Positions 43,601 through 55,561 of a DNA stretch of 64,000 bases are shown piece after piece; the first letter of the stretch is position 1; every line of letters starts with the position of its first letter. Under the pieces are notes generated by a model. That model was not told the origin of the DNA. It ran no database searches and worked only from the letters and a program-made list of their open reading frames with translations. This DNA is from Dillenia suffruticosa (Eukaryota; Streptophyta; Magnoliopsida; Dilleniales; Dilleniaceae). Where the stretch lies: NCBI GenBank assembly GCA_033439265.1, contig JAVTVX010000019.1:3851501-3915500 (forward strand), read 5' to 3'. The position numbers were made by a program, and so were the translations under genes.

Positions 43601-45143
43601 TTTGGTTCTTAAGAAAGGAATGGCTCAAACCCTACCTAGGATTGGGGGATGGAGTCAGGTAACAACCAAGTGATTTGTTGGTATGCTCCTTACGCATTGG
43701 TTATATATAATAGCAACAACAATCGCATATATAATCAGGCATTTCTCCAGGATAACAGCTTCTATATCCTATTAGGGCTCCGAAAAAAGCAATCAATTAT
43801 ATGCTCTTATATTGATTTTGGTGTATCAAATATATTCTTTCATGCATAAAATAGTTTCAGACAAGTAAAGATCACAAAGCATAAGAACCACAAACCTTAT
43901 TAAGCATAGTGGATGATGATACTAGAAGCATTCAATATGAGAAAGTGACTTCTTCCTAATCAAACAAAAGCAAAGACATGCGCTTTGCTTCAGGCATTAG
44001 GTTAATAATAATATCTAAGAAGAAATTCCTGCCTGCCTTGCAGATCTTTAAACAGGAAACTGTCCGCTTATGGATGTCATAGATGACTAGAGCTCTTCTT
44101 TCCCTCTAGCATATATCATTCATAAAAGGTAGAATTTAACTTCCCTAATAATTTGACTAAAACGAAGAATCAGAACTCTATATAATCAACCAGTGGTGGA
44201 ACAAGACCTAAACAAAAAGTTTGACAACAATTGCAAAGCCAAGTCAAAGGCTTACCCCATCTGATGCAAGAACAATGAACTGATCTCTGTCTGTGAGTAG
44301 CCGATGAGAGTATTCTGGTATAGAAATGACCCCATATTCCTTCAAGCAAAAATCACCAAATGCCCTGGCCATTGCTAGTCCAGGGGCATCATCAAATGGT
44401 AACCAAACTCTAGGTACTTCAGGTTCATCTTGCAATGCGAAGACCCTACCTTTACACCGTTTAATTCTCTCAGCTTCTCCTGTAAAAAGCAAATATTGGA
44501 TTAACACAACTATCAAGTTGCAAAAGATATGAAGCTATAGCCCACCATAAGAGAATACCTACTTGGCAAATCAGGCTTTAGATCAACAGTCAACTGAATG
44601 GCGACCATGGAATCATTCATGTCCCTTGATCCCATTATCGCCCGTGAATCCCCAATATAACCCATGAAAAGATTTGAACCCTGATAATACATACAAGTCG
44701 GAAACCTTTATTTAGAAAAAAGGCAACAAATTGGAGGATCCACAAAAGCAAGGATATTGATTCTTTCAATACCTGTTTAACAATAGTAACAGCAGTACTA
44801 CCGCTGCAGAAACAGTCCAAGTTAGGATGAGATCTCAACTCTTTGTCCATGGCTTTGTAAGACTTTAGGAATGCTTCTCTCCATATCAAATCCAGCTTAT
44901 CCTCAGTTGACCCATCCTTCTGTAGATCCCCTCCATCTGCTTTTGTATTTCCTCTAAAACATATAGCACTTGACCCATTCCTCCTGGCTTCGCACGAATG
45001 CAAATACGATAGCAGCTTTAACGGCAACGCGTCTCTTACTTTCCGGGCAACAAGATGACCATAAGGACCATGGCCATCAAAGACCCCACAAAATGTCACG
45101 TCTTCAGAAATGAAATCCTACAAAAACAAATGTAGCTCAATTT

Positions 45144-45201
<58 letters not shown>

Positions 45202-45513
45202 GTCCAACAATGATCAAATAACATTTTGAAAGGAAAGAATTGAACTTACTTCCCAAACAATCATGGCATCTTGATTGATCCCTTTACGACCTTGCTGCGT
45301 AAATATACAAGAGGTTCTACTTTTGCCATTCGAGAAGATCCGGTTGGGAATAGAAGGCAAATGCTGCAAAGTGACCACATGATCTGAAAATAACCTCTTG
45401 CTTCTCTTCTTCCCACAAAATCCAATCCCTGCGCAAGATGGCGGAGCAGCCATCTCTCCATTACTCCTACTACTACAAATACTCTTACTACTCGTTGAAA
45501 CACAACCCCCCAT
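40607..45513 (-). CDS. Protein phosphatase 2C, clade E, N-myristoylation type
   Basis: A Mg/Mn-dependent Ser/Thr phosphatase. Five exons: 45513-45250, 45117-44773, 44680-44563, 44479-44256 and 41080-40607, totalling 1425 nt and 474 aa. The N-terminus MGGCVSTSS offers Gly2 for myristoylation and Cys4 for palmitoylation, so plasma-membrane attachment is likely. Visible PP2C motifs are QGRKGINQDAMIVWE (74-88), VFDGHG (100-105) with a metal-binding Asp, GYIGDSRA (about 210-217), LASDGVWD (313-320) and MDDCAVV (361-367). A Ser/Glu-rich tail of about 100 residues follows the catalytic domain. Intron 4 is 3.2 kb while the other three are 84-132 bp. Arabidopsis relatives recalled are At1g03590 and At4g03415. 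The gene appears intact. The leader contains a long CT run. Confidence 0.95.
41659..41681 (-). other. G-rich tract in PP2C intron 4 (transcript strand)
   Basis: On the gene's own strand this is an 11-G run, then AGGAGGGGTGGGG, giving four G runs able to form a quadruplex. A second tract at about 42366-42391 has its G run on the opposite strand. No function is claimed. Confidence 0.5.
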
Positions 45514-45571
45514 TTTCCTCAACCTTGGATGAATGTGAATGGCATCAAATTACAACCAAGACGGACAAAGG

Positions 45572-45618
<47 letters not shown>

Positions 45619-46704
45619 TCCACAACACACCTCTTCTCACATGGAACTCTTTAAGATTCCACGGAACAGTCAACTAAGCAAACAGATTATCCATACTCAA
45701 GATTACAACACATGAGACCTCCAGCCAAGTATTTAGATTTAACAAATATACAAAAGTTAACCTCAGGATTTCTTAATTTTAGTCAAATGTTGATGCTTCA
45801 ATTAACACGGTTACCTATGATCAAATCAGCTGAACAAAACCTGAACAAACCAATCAATTAATTAATTTATTGCTTAATATATATTGAATCAACTGCATAC
45901 CAAACAAAATAAATAGTAATAAATTCAATTAAGAAATAAAGAAAATTACAGATTTAAATGTTTTTTAGGAAAGAAATAAATTACGGGTCCCATGGTTGGA
46001 CTACACTGTGGATGTGATCTTTTATGGTAATGAAAGGAATATCTAATTAAAAAAATAAAACCGAGAAAAACTAATTAATAATAAATTGGGGAACAAACCT
46101 TGAAACAAGAAATCTCTGGAGGGTTCAGGGAAATAATTAATGGGGAAACAAAGAACATAAGAAAATCAGGAAAAGAAATGAAATGAACAAGGTAAGTGAC
46201 TATGAGTTTCTCAGACATAACAAGGGGCATATATTAAGGAATATTTCTATGGTCTTTCTCTGTCTTCATTCAGAATACATACGAAGACAAAATTTTTGAA
46301 ACAAACTTGATTTTTGTTGCTGTTTAAGGGGGGGGAGAGAAAAGAAGGAAAATTTTTCAAAAAGGAGAGACATAAAAGAGGGTTTGCATTCGTCAACAAA
46401 GAATCAATGGAGAACAGAAAGTAGAGAGAGACGCGGTTAAAGGTGAGAGACAAAAGGAATCAAAGGAACAGTTTGAGTTGTTCAGATCTCATAATGTATC
46501 CAAGAAGGATTTCAGATTTTGAAAAACTAGAAACATCAAATGCTACAAAATTTATCCACAAGACCTCGGCATCAACCTACGGAAAGCGAGAGTGAACAAA
46601 TATTGTGAAAGAACTTGGAAAACCTGCACTCACATTCACAACAACAGGGCATAAAGAAAAAGAGAGGTACCTGTTCGACAAACATATCAACCTGTAAATT
46701 CGTG

Positions 46705-46739
<35 letters not shown>

Positions 46740-47305
46740 TAGTGCTGTGTATGGGAATCGGAGGGAAAGGGGGAGAGAGGGAGGGAGGGTGCATTAATTG
46801 CAAAAGCAATCTGGCAAAGGCAGGGAGAGAGAGAGAGAGAGGTCTGGCGTTTGGCCGGCACTTTTTTGACTGTGGGGGAGGGAGTAGCCGTGCACACTCG
46901 CAACAGAAATGATTAATACTCTCATCAAAAACATAAACACTCCCCCCTTCCCCCCACTCTCCTTTTCAAAGCGCGTACGAATGTCCCATTCCCAAGTTTA
47001 AATTTGAAAAAAAAAACAAAAAAAAACACCGCTCCAGCAAATAAAACGACGTCGGATCCTTTATAAGTAGGCCCCTCGGTCCTTAGTAGCAAATTGGCAT
47101 GGCCCGGCGGCCCGGCCCCATGAAACCCACTTTCTTATCAAACTCCTGCTAGTTTGTTTGTTTTTTTTTCTTTTTCTTTTTTTTTTTTGTTATGAGAACT
47201 CGTACTAGCTTTGCATTTTCTAATAATTTTGGATAATTTTTTTTTTTCAAAAGAGAGTGGGAATGACTAGATTTTAAAGGAAGCCATCATCCGAACATCA
47301 GGTTT
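45514..47305. promoter_or_regulatory. Leader and promoter region of the PP2C gene
   Basis: A CT microsatellite at 45574-45614 lies 60 bp before the ATG. GA runs at 46708-46737 and 46825-46841 lie over 1 kb upstream and may mark the true 5' UTR start, with a leader intron in between. The AAACGACGTCGG word and a TTTATAAG box near 47044-47068 are further candidates. Apart from these no gene is visible. Exact transcript ends cannot be set from sequence. Confidence 0.45.
45574..45614. repeat. (CT)n microsatellite
   Basis: An uninterrupted CT run of about 40 bp lies just upstream of the PP2C start. On the transcript it reads as GA repeats, a common feature of plant 5' leaders. Confidence 0.97.
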
Positions 47306-47313
47306 CAAATATC

Positions 47314-47773
47314 TAGACATGTAACCGGGCCGGGCCCGATCCGGTTCAAGGGCGGTTCCAGGAACCGCTGGCCGGGCTGGCTGCGGTTCCTAGGTCAGTC
47401 CGGGCCGGGCCGGGCCGGTTCCAAAAATTTTTTTGCTTGAACAGGCCCGGGCCGTTGAACCGGAACCGGCGGGCCGGTTCACACCGGGCCGGGCCGGTTT
47501 GGCCAAACAAGGAGGGGGAAAATTTTTTAAAAAATTCAAATAAAAAAAAGGGTCAAAGAGCCGTTGGAACCGGCCGGGCCAGGCCGGTTCCATATCCGGG
47601 CCGGTTCCAGGCCGGTTCACGGTTCCAAAAACCCTTGAACCGGCCCAGCCGCTACAGTACCCCCGGTTCGGTCCGGTTCGGGTTACTGTAGCACCAGGCC
47701 GGTTCACGAGCCGGACTTTTTCTGGGCCGGCCGGGCCGATTTTCGGGCCCAAACCGGCCCGGGCTCTTCTCCA
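47314..47773. mobile_element. Non-autonomous hAT element (MITE) packed with CCGG motifs
   Basis: A 460-bp block, far richer in GC than its surroundings, is made of repeated GAACCGG, CCGGGCC and CCGGTTC words in both orientations. Flanking copies of CAAATATC (47306-47313 and 47774-47781; the match extends to CAAATATCTA) are an 8-bp target-site duplication as hAT transposases make. The ends TAGACATGTAACCGGGCC and (reverse complement) TGGAGAAGAGCCCGGGCC form imperfect terminal inverted repeats. Repeated subterminal CCGG-type words are typical transposase-binding sites in Ac-like elements. There is no transposase. Arg/Pro/Gly-rich frames here are an artefact of the repeats. Confidence 0.85.
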
Positions 47774-48003
47774 CAAATATCTATATAACAGACGAGGTGG
47801 ATTGATGAACTCATGGAAACAAGAGGAAAAGACAAGTCCGGCTTGGTAAGAGTATTAACACAACTATTATCCTCTGTACAAGCTAAAAGCGATATACTAA
47901 GATGCGATGAATGAGGTCTTCGCATTCCCGAATAATATGTAAACTTACATGTGAGATAGTTATGTCTATTGAAAAGTGCCAACGCAAGTTCAATCGAGTA
48001 CAT

Positions 48004-48208
48004 TTTTTTTTTTTTTTTTGTATCTTGGTTTGACCATCGCGATCTGAGATTTCATCTCGATTATTTCAGACCGATCGACTGTGGGACCCATTTTTATGAG
48101 GACGGATCTCCCAATAAAGGATTTTTCATACCCATGTCAAGATTCGAACCCCCGCATGATTTAGGAATGAGATGTCTCTATCCGCTTATACCACCGTTTG
48201 TTGGTCAT
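48004..48208 (-). mobile_element. Full-length SINE, family A, with target-site duplication
   Basis: On the minus strand it has A-box-like GGTGGTATAAGCGG, B-box GGGGTTCGAATC, a GGGTCCCACAGTCGATCGGT body, then CTGAAATAATCGAGATGAAA with a TCAGATCGCGATGGTC tail domain and poly-A (T tract at 48004-48019). Flanks TCGAGTACATTT (47994-48005) and TCGATTACATTT (48209-48220) match at 11 of 12 positions. Confidence 0.78.
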
Positions 48209-48661
48209 TCGATTACATTTCAAGAACGACCGGGAGAAGTTTTTTTATACGATCCAGTGGTAGAAGACCACCCCGCCTACCCCCAGATAATTCCATTGTA
48301 AAAGAATTTGATACACCTCATTTTTCGTAAAATCACGGATCCAACAGCCATGCTTATCACAGATAAGGCCATCCGCTCTGGCCAAACAAGAGGTAAAATC
48401 TAAGGAATCGTTAGTATTCAACTTGTACAATGCTGCAGGGGGAGCGGGAGAACTTATTCCAACAACCCAATCGAGGAGATGTTTTAGTCCCTCCGACCAT
48501 AGCTAGATACCCATCTCTAGAATAATTTTGGATGACTATGAATACAACGTTTGATACTGATTTACCATAAAACTATATGTTTTCCTTTTTAAAAATAAGG
48601 AATATCTGCCATTTTCTTTAAAAATTCATGTTATGTACAGGAAAAATATTATTAATATACC

Positions 48662-48837
48662 AATAGACAGTTGATTTAGTAGAATGTGTTAATCAAGTTT
48701 CTAAATTCGATTCGCAATTTAGATATAAAAAAAACTACATTAGAAAAGTGGTTCCTTTAAATGGACCACTGTAAGTTCCGAACCGGATTAGTCGGAATAT
48801 GACTCCGAATACCGATTGATATAATATAAAAAAAAAT
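48662..48837 (+). mobile_element. SINE, family A, intermediate decay
   Basis: It ends GGACCACTGTAAGTTCCGAA then CCGGATTAGTCGGAATATGA, CTCCGAATACCGATTGATAT and an A tract. It keeps CpGs lost in the AT-rich copies, so it connects the GC-rich and AT-rich members of the family. Confidence 0.65.
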
Positions 48838-49919
48838 ACTATTAATACAATCAAAACAAATTCAATTTTGAAGAATTCTAAATTTGTCGAATCAAAGTTT
48901 ATTACTATCATAGCATTTTTTGATCAATTTAAATAACTGTTTAATTAATAATTTGTCGAACCATGTTAGTATAGGATTAACATGTAAATTTTAGCCTATA
49001 ATTTATATAACCAATTCACCATATTCACATTTAAATAAAGTTAGACTAAAATATCATTAATTAATTTTATAGTTAAAATTTATTTAAAAAAATATAATTT
49101 CCATAACTACGAAAATATAGAAAGATGTTAATTTTCTTGACTGGCAACGCTTTTTCGCATTTAATATTGTATCATTTTTAATCAAAACCCAAAATAAGAA
49201 GCTTTTTTTGAATGGTTTTTTTTTAAATGATAAAGAAAAAGATTAAAAAATTAATGGATAAAATAATGATGTTTAATTTTATTATGAATGATTCAAAATG
49301 GTATTCATACCTTTCTTTATAGCGTGTAATGGGCTATTAAATTTTGCCTCTCAAGATATTAATTTACTTTAGGGCTAAAAATCTAGATTTCACAAAAATA
49401 GAAACGGAAAACAAAAATAGATGCGAAACGATACTGGAAAATAGTAATTTGTAAGAATACAAAAATTGAAATATAAGAAAATATGTAAATATAAAAAATA
49501 TAATAATATATATAAATATTAATTATTTTATAAAAATAATATAATAATCATCGGTTATAATAAAAATCTAAAATGATCAAATATATAATTTAATATAAAA
49601 ATAAAAATTATAAATAAATAAATAAATAATTTATTAAATATGAAAAAATATAAGAATTTTTATATAAATATTAATTAATTTAATATCTTAATATATTTTA
49701 AAAATAAAAAATATTAATATTGAGAAGTTTTTGTGCATCGGTTTGAATGAAAAATCTTAGGATAATTTTTCAAGAAGAAGAAAAGAAAGGATGAAAATTA
49801 TATTCTCCCCCCGAAAGATACAAATAATTGAGTTTACTTGCACATGTAATTAAAAAAATAAAAAAATAAAAAATCTATTTTTGTATTGGAAAAATGAACC
49901 CAAAAAAAAAAAGAAAAAA

Positions 49920-50150
49920 AAAATCTATCCGCGTGGGTGGGTTACGATGACGCGCTGGTAGAGAAGGTGAAACAGAGAGAATAGTGAGGGTGGGGGATAT
50001 CAAAGCCCAAGAAGTGAAAAAGCACGCGGGGAGCTTGGACTGACATTCACTCGGCCCTCGTGACGTGGCGCTATACTACTGTTTCTTCTTACCTCTTTGG
50101 CCAGTCAACACCGCTTCCCTGTCTGGTCTTCCTCCACTATAAGCAAGTAA
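49920..50150. promoter_or_regulatory. Promoter-like island without an attached gene
   Basis: About 230 bp of balanced composition sits in AT-rich DNA, with GATGACGCGC, an AAGCACGCGGGG word, the bZIP-type core TGACGTGGC at about 50060-50068, CT-rich tracts and CTATAAGCAAG at 50139-50149. No coding frame follows on either side. It could be a relic or a noncoding-RNA promoter. Confidence 0.3.
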
Positions 50151-51009
50151 AGTAAATATCATACGGTCTGCCATCCTGTGACATCATTTTTACCATGAAT
50201 TTTATTTTTGAAAAATCATGAAACCTTTTCAAAAATAAATATAAAATAGATATTATAATTAAAAGTTTTTTTTAAAAAAAACCATTAACATTTATTTGAC
50301 CCGTAGTTGTTGACATTGATAACTTTTATAAAAAATTTTAAATTCAAGTTTTTTGTTAAAAAAAAAAATATGTTAAAAAAATTTTATCTTTTAAAAATCC
50401 ATCTCTATTCAAATCAAATTTAATCAAATTCAACGTAATTATAATTATTAGATAACAATAAAAATAAAATTTACATTGAAAAATTTTGATTTTTTCAAAC
50501 AATAACCACAAGTGGTTGCGTTTAACTTTCTATTTAACCATACTTGATATTTGTCCTTTTCTTATGAATACCATATTTTTTTTAACAAAAATTTAAATAT
50601 ATGATAATCAGGTTAAAAAAAATAAATTTATACCATTAGATTGTTCTTTTGAGAACTTCTATGAATATCATGGTAAAAAGGTTTAGCTCAAGTCATGATT
50701 TCCTTTAAATAGGAAATTGATAAATTCATATATTAAGAACTTTAATAAAATTTTCATTGCTGTAATCGAACTTAAAATATGTAATACACAATTATATTAC
50801 GCTATCTTTGTTCTAAGAAAGATCATCATTGAATTATTTTTGAATGACAATTGAATAATTTAAGAATTTTCTTTAATATATAGGGGGATGTTGAGTTTGT
50901 CTCAGTTTTTTAAATAACATAATGTATGGCCAGTTGAAATAGTTAGGCAAATAATTAGATAATATTACAATAAGAATTTTTTTTTTTTACTTTCGGTAAA
51001 AAAGGGGGA

Positions 51010-51640
51010 ACTAGGCTTATCCAGTAAAAATACAACACAAATTCTATCAGCTTGCCGTGCATTTCTAATATCATGAGGTGGATCATCCCATGAAACCGGC
51101 CAAAATAGTCGCACAATTATTTTCTTCTCTCAACACATGAGCTATCCCTACATGCCAATCATGATTCAACTAGTGCCTAATTTCCATCACAAGAGGCCAT
51201 AATGGGTGCCACTCTGAGTACAAACTTGAGTTAAAGTGATGCAAGTCACACCCGCCAACGGCATCGGTAACAGTTAGATATCATTAATCAAACCCATAAA
51301 TTTGAATCTTAAAAATAAATAAATAAGTATTAAAAGATTGAATTCTAAATAAATCTTATAATATTCAAATTTAATTAATCAGATAATATAAATATCAAGT
51401 CACGTCCCCAAAAAGCATGTGTATAGATTACGTTCATTTCAAGGAAGACTAAGCTCAAACCTGACGGCCATCATCTCCACAACCATATCAGAAGCCATAG
51501 CAACAAAACAAGAAAATCCACCCCGCCCAACCACCCACCTACCCAACCGATCTCCAGTTAAGCCACAAAAACTAGCTTTTCCCGAATTTACAATGGAGCT
51601 TCCATCCACATTTATTTTCAAGAAAAGGATGGTCCAGCTG
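51010..51640 (-). pseudogene. LINE-type RNase H relic split by a SINE
   Basis: The minus-strand frame at 51621-51439 reads MKINVDGSSIVNSGKASFCG with GDRLGRWVVG, the N-terminal half of the plant RVT_3 RNase H domain (VDGSS carries the first catalytic Asp). The C-terminal half continues beyond the insertion at about 51240-51010 as HDWHVGIAHVLREKNNCAT and IRNARQAD-like residues with stops. The two halves are separated by the SINE at 51250-51395. The parent was a non-LTR retrotransposon. Confidence 0.65.
51250..51395 (+). mobile_element. SINE, family A, inserted into the LINE relic
   Basis: CAAGTCAC at 51242-51249 is repeated at 51396-51403, and similarity extends a few bases (CAAGTCAC-N2-CCC). 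Between them lie a head with CGGTAACAGTTAGATATC, AAATTTGAATCTTAAAAATA and the 3' block ATTCAAATTTAATTAATCAG. Confidence 0.6.
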
Positions 51641-52213
51641 GGGAATCAAGTGTGACATTAGGCTCCCCCAACTGAGACATCCATATAAGCCTATAAGACT
51701 CCTAATGTGCTGCATCTCTTGGGAAAAAATACACAACATTCTTCCCACCAAATAACTTCTTCATTTTCCTCAAATGATTAACTGTTATTTATATGTCTCT
51801 TTATTTCCCTAAAATAATTAATATTTATTTATCATATTCTTATTAAATAATGATATCTTTCTCCAAATAATGACATTTTGCACGCATTCTAGCCACTCCG
51901 GAGCGTTCGCTTCTATTTTTCCTTCTGTTTTTCTCTTTTATTTCATTCTATTGCTGACAATATTTGAAATTTTAATTAAAAAATATTAGCATTTTTTGTA
52001 ATTATTAAATAATTATTTATTATTTATTACGTTACAAATTAACGCGTCTGGACTCAGCATGTTGAAGTCTACAGTTGGACCCCTCTTTTCCAAACGGGGC
52101 ATTTAGAGAGTTTGGTGAAACAAATTGAACCTCAACCTCCAACCCACAAGGACTCCCTTAATGCACATACTTAAGCATGCTGTATATGTGAGTGTACAGG
52201 ACCCAAAAAAATG

Positions 52214-52246
<33 letters not shown>
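52214..52246. repeat. (GA)n microsatellite
   Basis: A GA run of about 30 bp is followed by the start of two tandem SINE heads at 52255-52590. Confidence 0.95.
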
Positions 52247-52249
<3 letters not shown>

Positions 52250-52430
52250 GGGCAGGCTTATACTGTCTTAATATAATAACATATTAGATTTTTTAATCAA
52301 TTTTAGATTTAAAATTTAGAAAAAAAATTTTAATCAAGTTTTGAATTCGAAATTTAAGAAAAGAGAGAGAAAAGGGCTTGTACTAACAAACAGTTGGTTC
52401 AGTGGGGGAGAAAGAGGGAAAGGCTTGCAC

Positions 52431-52590
52431 CAATAGACAGTCATTATAATGAAATATGATATTAAATCTTTTAATCAAGTCTTAATTTTAAAACTTAAAA
52501 ATAAAAAAATTATGTTAAGAGAGCGACTCCTTAAATTATATCTCTATAAATATCCGAATCATATTAATCAAAATATGATTTTGAATATCT
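52431..52590 (+). mobile_element. SINE, family A, preceded by a second partial head
   Basis: The head CCAATAGACAGTCATTATAA is followed by TTTTAATCAAGTCTTAATTT, an A-rich block, GTTAAGAGAGCGACTCCTTA and AATATCCGAATCATATTAAT, ending at a GA run. A similar partial head lies at about 52255-52345, so two copies may be in tandem. Confidence 0.5.
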
Positions 52591-52782
52591 TAGTGTGAGA
52601 GAGAGAGAGAAAGAGAGAGGGGCAGGCTTTCTGTGGAAAATAGGGCCCTCGCCTTACTCAAGGCTCAACCATCAAACTTAGCTTGTAAGGGAATAGGACC
52701 GCAATTAAATTTAGGTGACTGTCTTTTGCATTCTTATTATCGTGCAGTCACGTGATAAACGACTTATGTTTTGAATGAATAT

Positions 52783-53530
52783 TGATGACACATGGTTCAA
52801 CCATCCACTACCATAAATACACAACCAATTTTATTAAGGCCATTATCAAAAAACTGGTAGAGCACCAAAGGAATCTCTTGAAAAATATCCAAAATGACTA
52901 AATAGACTCTCGGTCGAGCAATCTCTTAGCTCTCTTGGCCAAACACCCTCTCAACCACATCGGTCAAACCCTCTTGGATAAACTGCTAGCTCACCTCTTG
53001 ATTGAACGTTTTCATAGCTATTGCTAGCCTCTTGATAGATAACGTTCCTGTTTAATAAATCATGATCATGATCACTTAAAGATTTAAATTTTCTATAATC
53101 CTGATAGTAATTTTTCTAAATAAGAAAGAAAATCTCTTAAAGATCTCCCGATAAGACAGAAAACCTTCGTGACAATTTGAATTTTTTTTAATAGATAGGA
53201 TTCTAAATCTTTTAAAATTTTTATATCACAGTCCATGCAATCTCAGAAAATCTCTAACGATCCATTCCCAAGAAAATTAGGATTTTTACACCCACCAAAC
53301 GAGACTTACCATACAAACACATATTATATATACTGGGTAGAGAAACTTATGAAAGGTACATAATATACTTAATTCACATAGACTATACAGGATATATTCA
53401 GAGTCTCTGAGTCTTTCATTCTCTCATTCCTCTTCCTAACTTGAGCATCAAAGTTTCTTCCGTCAGAATCATATCCGGCTGTCCGGCTGGTTTTTGTAGG
53501 TTTTCGATTCAAGAAGATCCAACTGTTACA
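52783..53530. mobile_element. Possible solo LTR
   Basis: The segment starts TGATGACACATGG and ends CCAACTGTTACA, TG...CA borders. Near its end TCTCATTCCTCTTCCTAACT then TGAGCATCAAAGTTTCTTCC resembles the R/U5 segment common in plant Gypsy LTRs (acttgagcgtcggagtgtc). No clear target-site duplication was seen and no internal domains flank it. Confidence 0.35.
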
Positions 53531-54119
53531 TTTTTATAGAATTTTAGTTTGATTCAGAAAATCAACTTATCTTTGGAGTCAAATTCCACAACAAATATAA
53601 TCATTGCTTCACATCAGAAATGTCAGAAATCTAAATTATAAAATTTAGTCCGAGTCCTATCTGAATTTTAAAATTTATATATTAATAAAATTGTCTTGTA
53701 TTTGCACCCATTTCTATTTTAGCTTTACATCAAGAATTTCAAAAATAAAAATTATAAAATTGAAAAACATAAAGTAAAATTTTTAATTTGTCATTAATTA
53801 TTTACAGTTTTTAATAAATTTTCGATGTAAATAATATTAGTCTTAAAAAAATATTGTGGCTCGGGGATACAATTCTATTCAATTCACAACCAAAACAAGA
53901 ACTTTTGGAACCCACTTGCGTGGCCCTCCATCCAAGACCTTGTGGGTAGATTAGGGTTGTCAAACCGTGTCCTTGGACGCTTTTTGACAAACGTGGGTTG
54001 GCTTTGGGTTCTATGGGTCCACTCCAGCTCAGGTGCATTCAAATCTTTCTCATGTTCACGAATTCGAAACAAATTCGTGGCCTAGCTTCCTTCTTTCAAA
54101 TCATATTCTTTTAATCATA

Positions 54120-54195
54120 TTCTTTTTTATAATAGATCGATACTAAAAATTATATTATTAATTCAATTCGATTATTATCCAAACAAATTTCAAAC
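54120..54195 (-). mobile_element. SINE fragment, family A
   Basis: Only the 3' domain is left in reverse: TTTTTTATAATAGATCGATA, a CTAAAAATTATATTATTAAT block and TCAATTCGATTATTATCC. Confidence 0.4.
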
Positions 54196-55561
54196 CTAAC
54201 TATCCCTGCTGTTGCATGTATTTATAAGCCCATCTTTTGTTCTTTTTCTCTTCCAAAATTAATAGCAAAAGTAGAAGGAACTAATTTATGGGATCAAATC
54301 ATAAAAATGTGTAAAATTAATGTCCAATCAATCCTTATTAAAGAAAATTGCTTGGTGACCATTAAATCACAAATTCAATTCTTATTAATAAGAATTATTT
54401 TTAAATTATTTATAATAATTAAGTTTCGATTATTTATGTAACGCTATATAACCGATCAAATCACTTTAAACTTTAAAATTTTGGTTATTTATTTTTTAAA
54501 CATTATAATTATGATAATGATTTTATCACAACAGAAGGGTAACATTACATTGCGTCTCCCCCATGATCAACTGTTAACCAGCTCCCATTATCATACCTAA
54601 AATTTTTGACTAACCTTTGGTGCTCGACTTTCTGTGCTTTATTACTCTTACAGACGCAGCCAAATCATACCCGACTTAAATCCTTGCGTAAAAACAGTGG
54701 AGACCTCGGCAATGGAGTGTTTAGCCTTCAAGTATTGACCACAAATTTGACCTTTTAAGGTTATCGGGTATTAAAAAAACTCTTAATCAATTATCTGTTT
54801 CGAGATTAAATATTTAAATTTTTATAAATATATATATATATTTTAATAATTTTAATGATCTTGATGTAATAAAAAAAGAAGTATTGATAATTTAAATTAT
54901 AATAATATGATACGATGCAAATTTACCGATTGAACGCACAAAATTCAACCATCGGGCAAAGGGAATTGAGATTCAACTAAAGCAACTCAATAAAATTTGA
55001 AATAGGTCACGATCAATTCTTGATTAAATTATCAATATATTTTACCAAATTCAAATATGCTTCGGATGAAAACTTTTCGAAGCATATTAATATGAATTAT
55101 CGGATACCATTTAATCTATTTAATGTAAAATTTATCCGATTTATTTAGTATTATTTTTTTTAAAATTATTTTAAACTAATAATAATAATAATAATTATAA
55201 AATATGATCAATATTTTTCTTTTCATTATTTAAAAAATCGTGAAAGTGAAATGAAAACCCAAAAATAGAAAACACAATAATAATATCTAAGAAAGAGGAC
55301 AATGGTGCGATCATTTTCAAGTTCAAAGAAAACAATGGGTAGGGCTCCTAGAATGGAATGGGGTTTTTGTAAGTGGAGAAGTCGTTCACGGATTTCCCAC
55401 TGGCTTTTCAATGACCCTCTTTTTTAGCTTTTTCATTACGAAACATCAATCCGTTACGATTAAACATTTGGTATCCCTGCCTTTACTTTTTCTCTTTCTT
55501 CATTGTGGGCGAACCAATACCTTTTTCTCCTGCCCTTTTTTTCTTTTTTAATCTTTTCTAT

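Larger units (their letters stand above)
48221..51000. other. AT-rich spacer with one SINE and a GC-richer island
   Basis: No coding gene is visible. It contains the SINE at 48662-48837, a very AT-rich 1-kb block (49380-49740), and an island at about 49920-50150 that is much less AT-rich and carries GTGACGTGGCGC, listed separately. The remainder (50200-51000) is AT-rich without recognisable structure. Confidence 0.5.

Noticed and set aside
47390..47776. Overlapping Arg/Pro/Gly-rich open frames on both strands
   Set aside because: They are translations of the CCGG-type repeats of the hAT MITE. Lack of stops is due to GC content, not selection.
53811..54072. Two overlapping minus frames
   Set aside because: Both frames are about equally open in a GC-richer block, which argues against coding in either.
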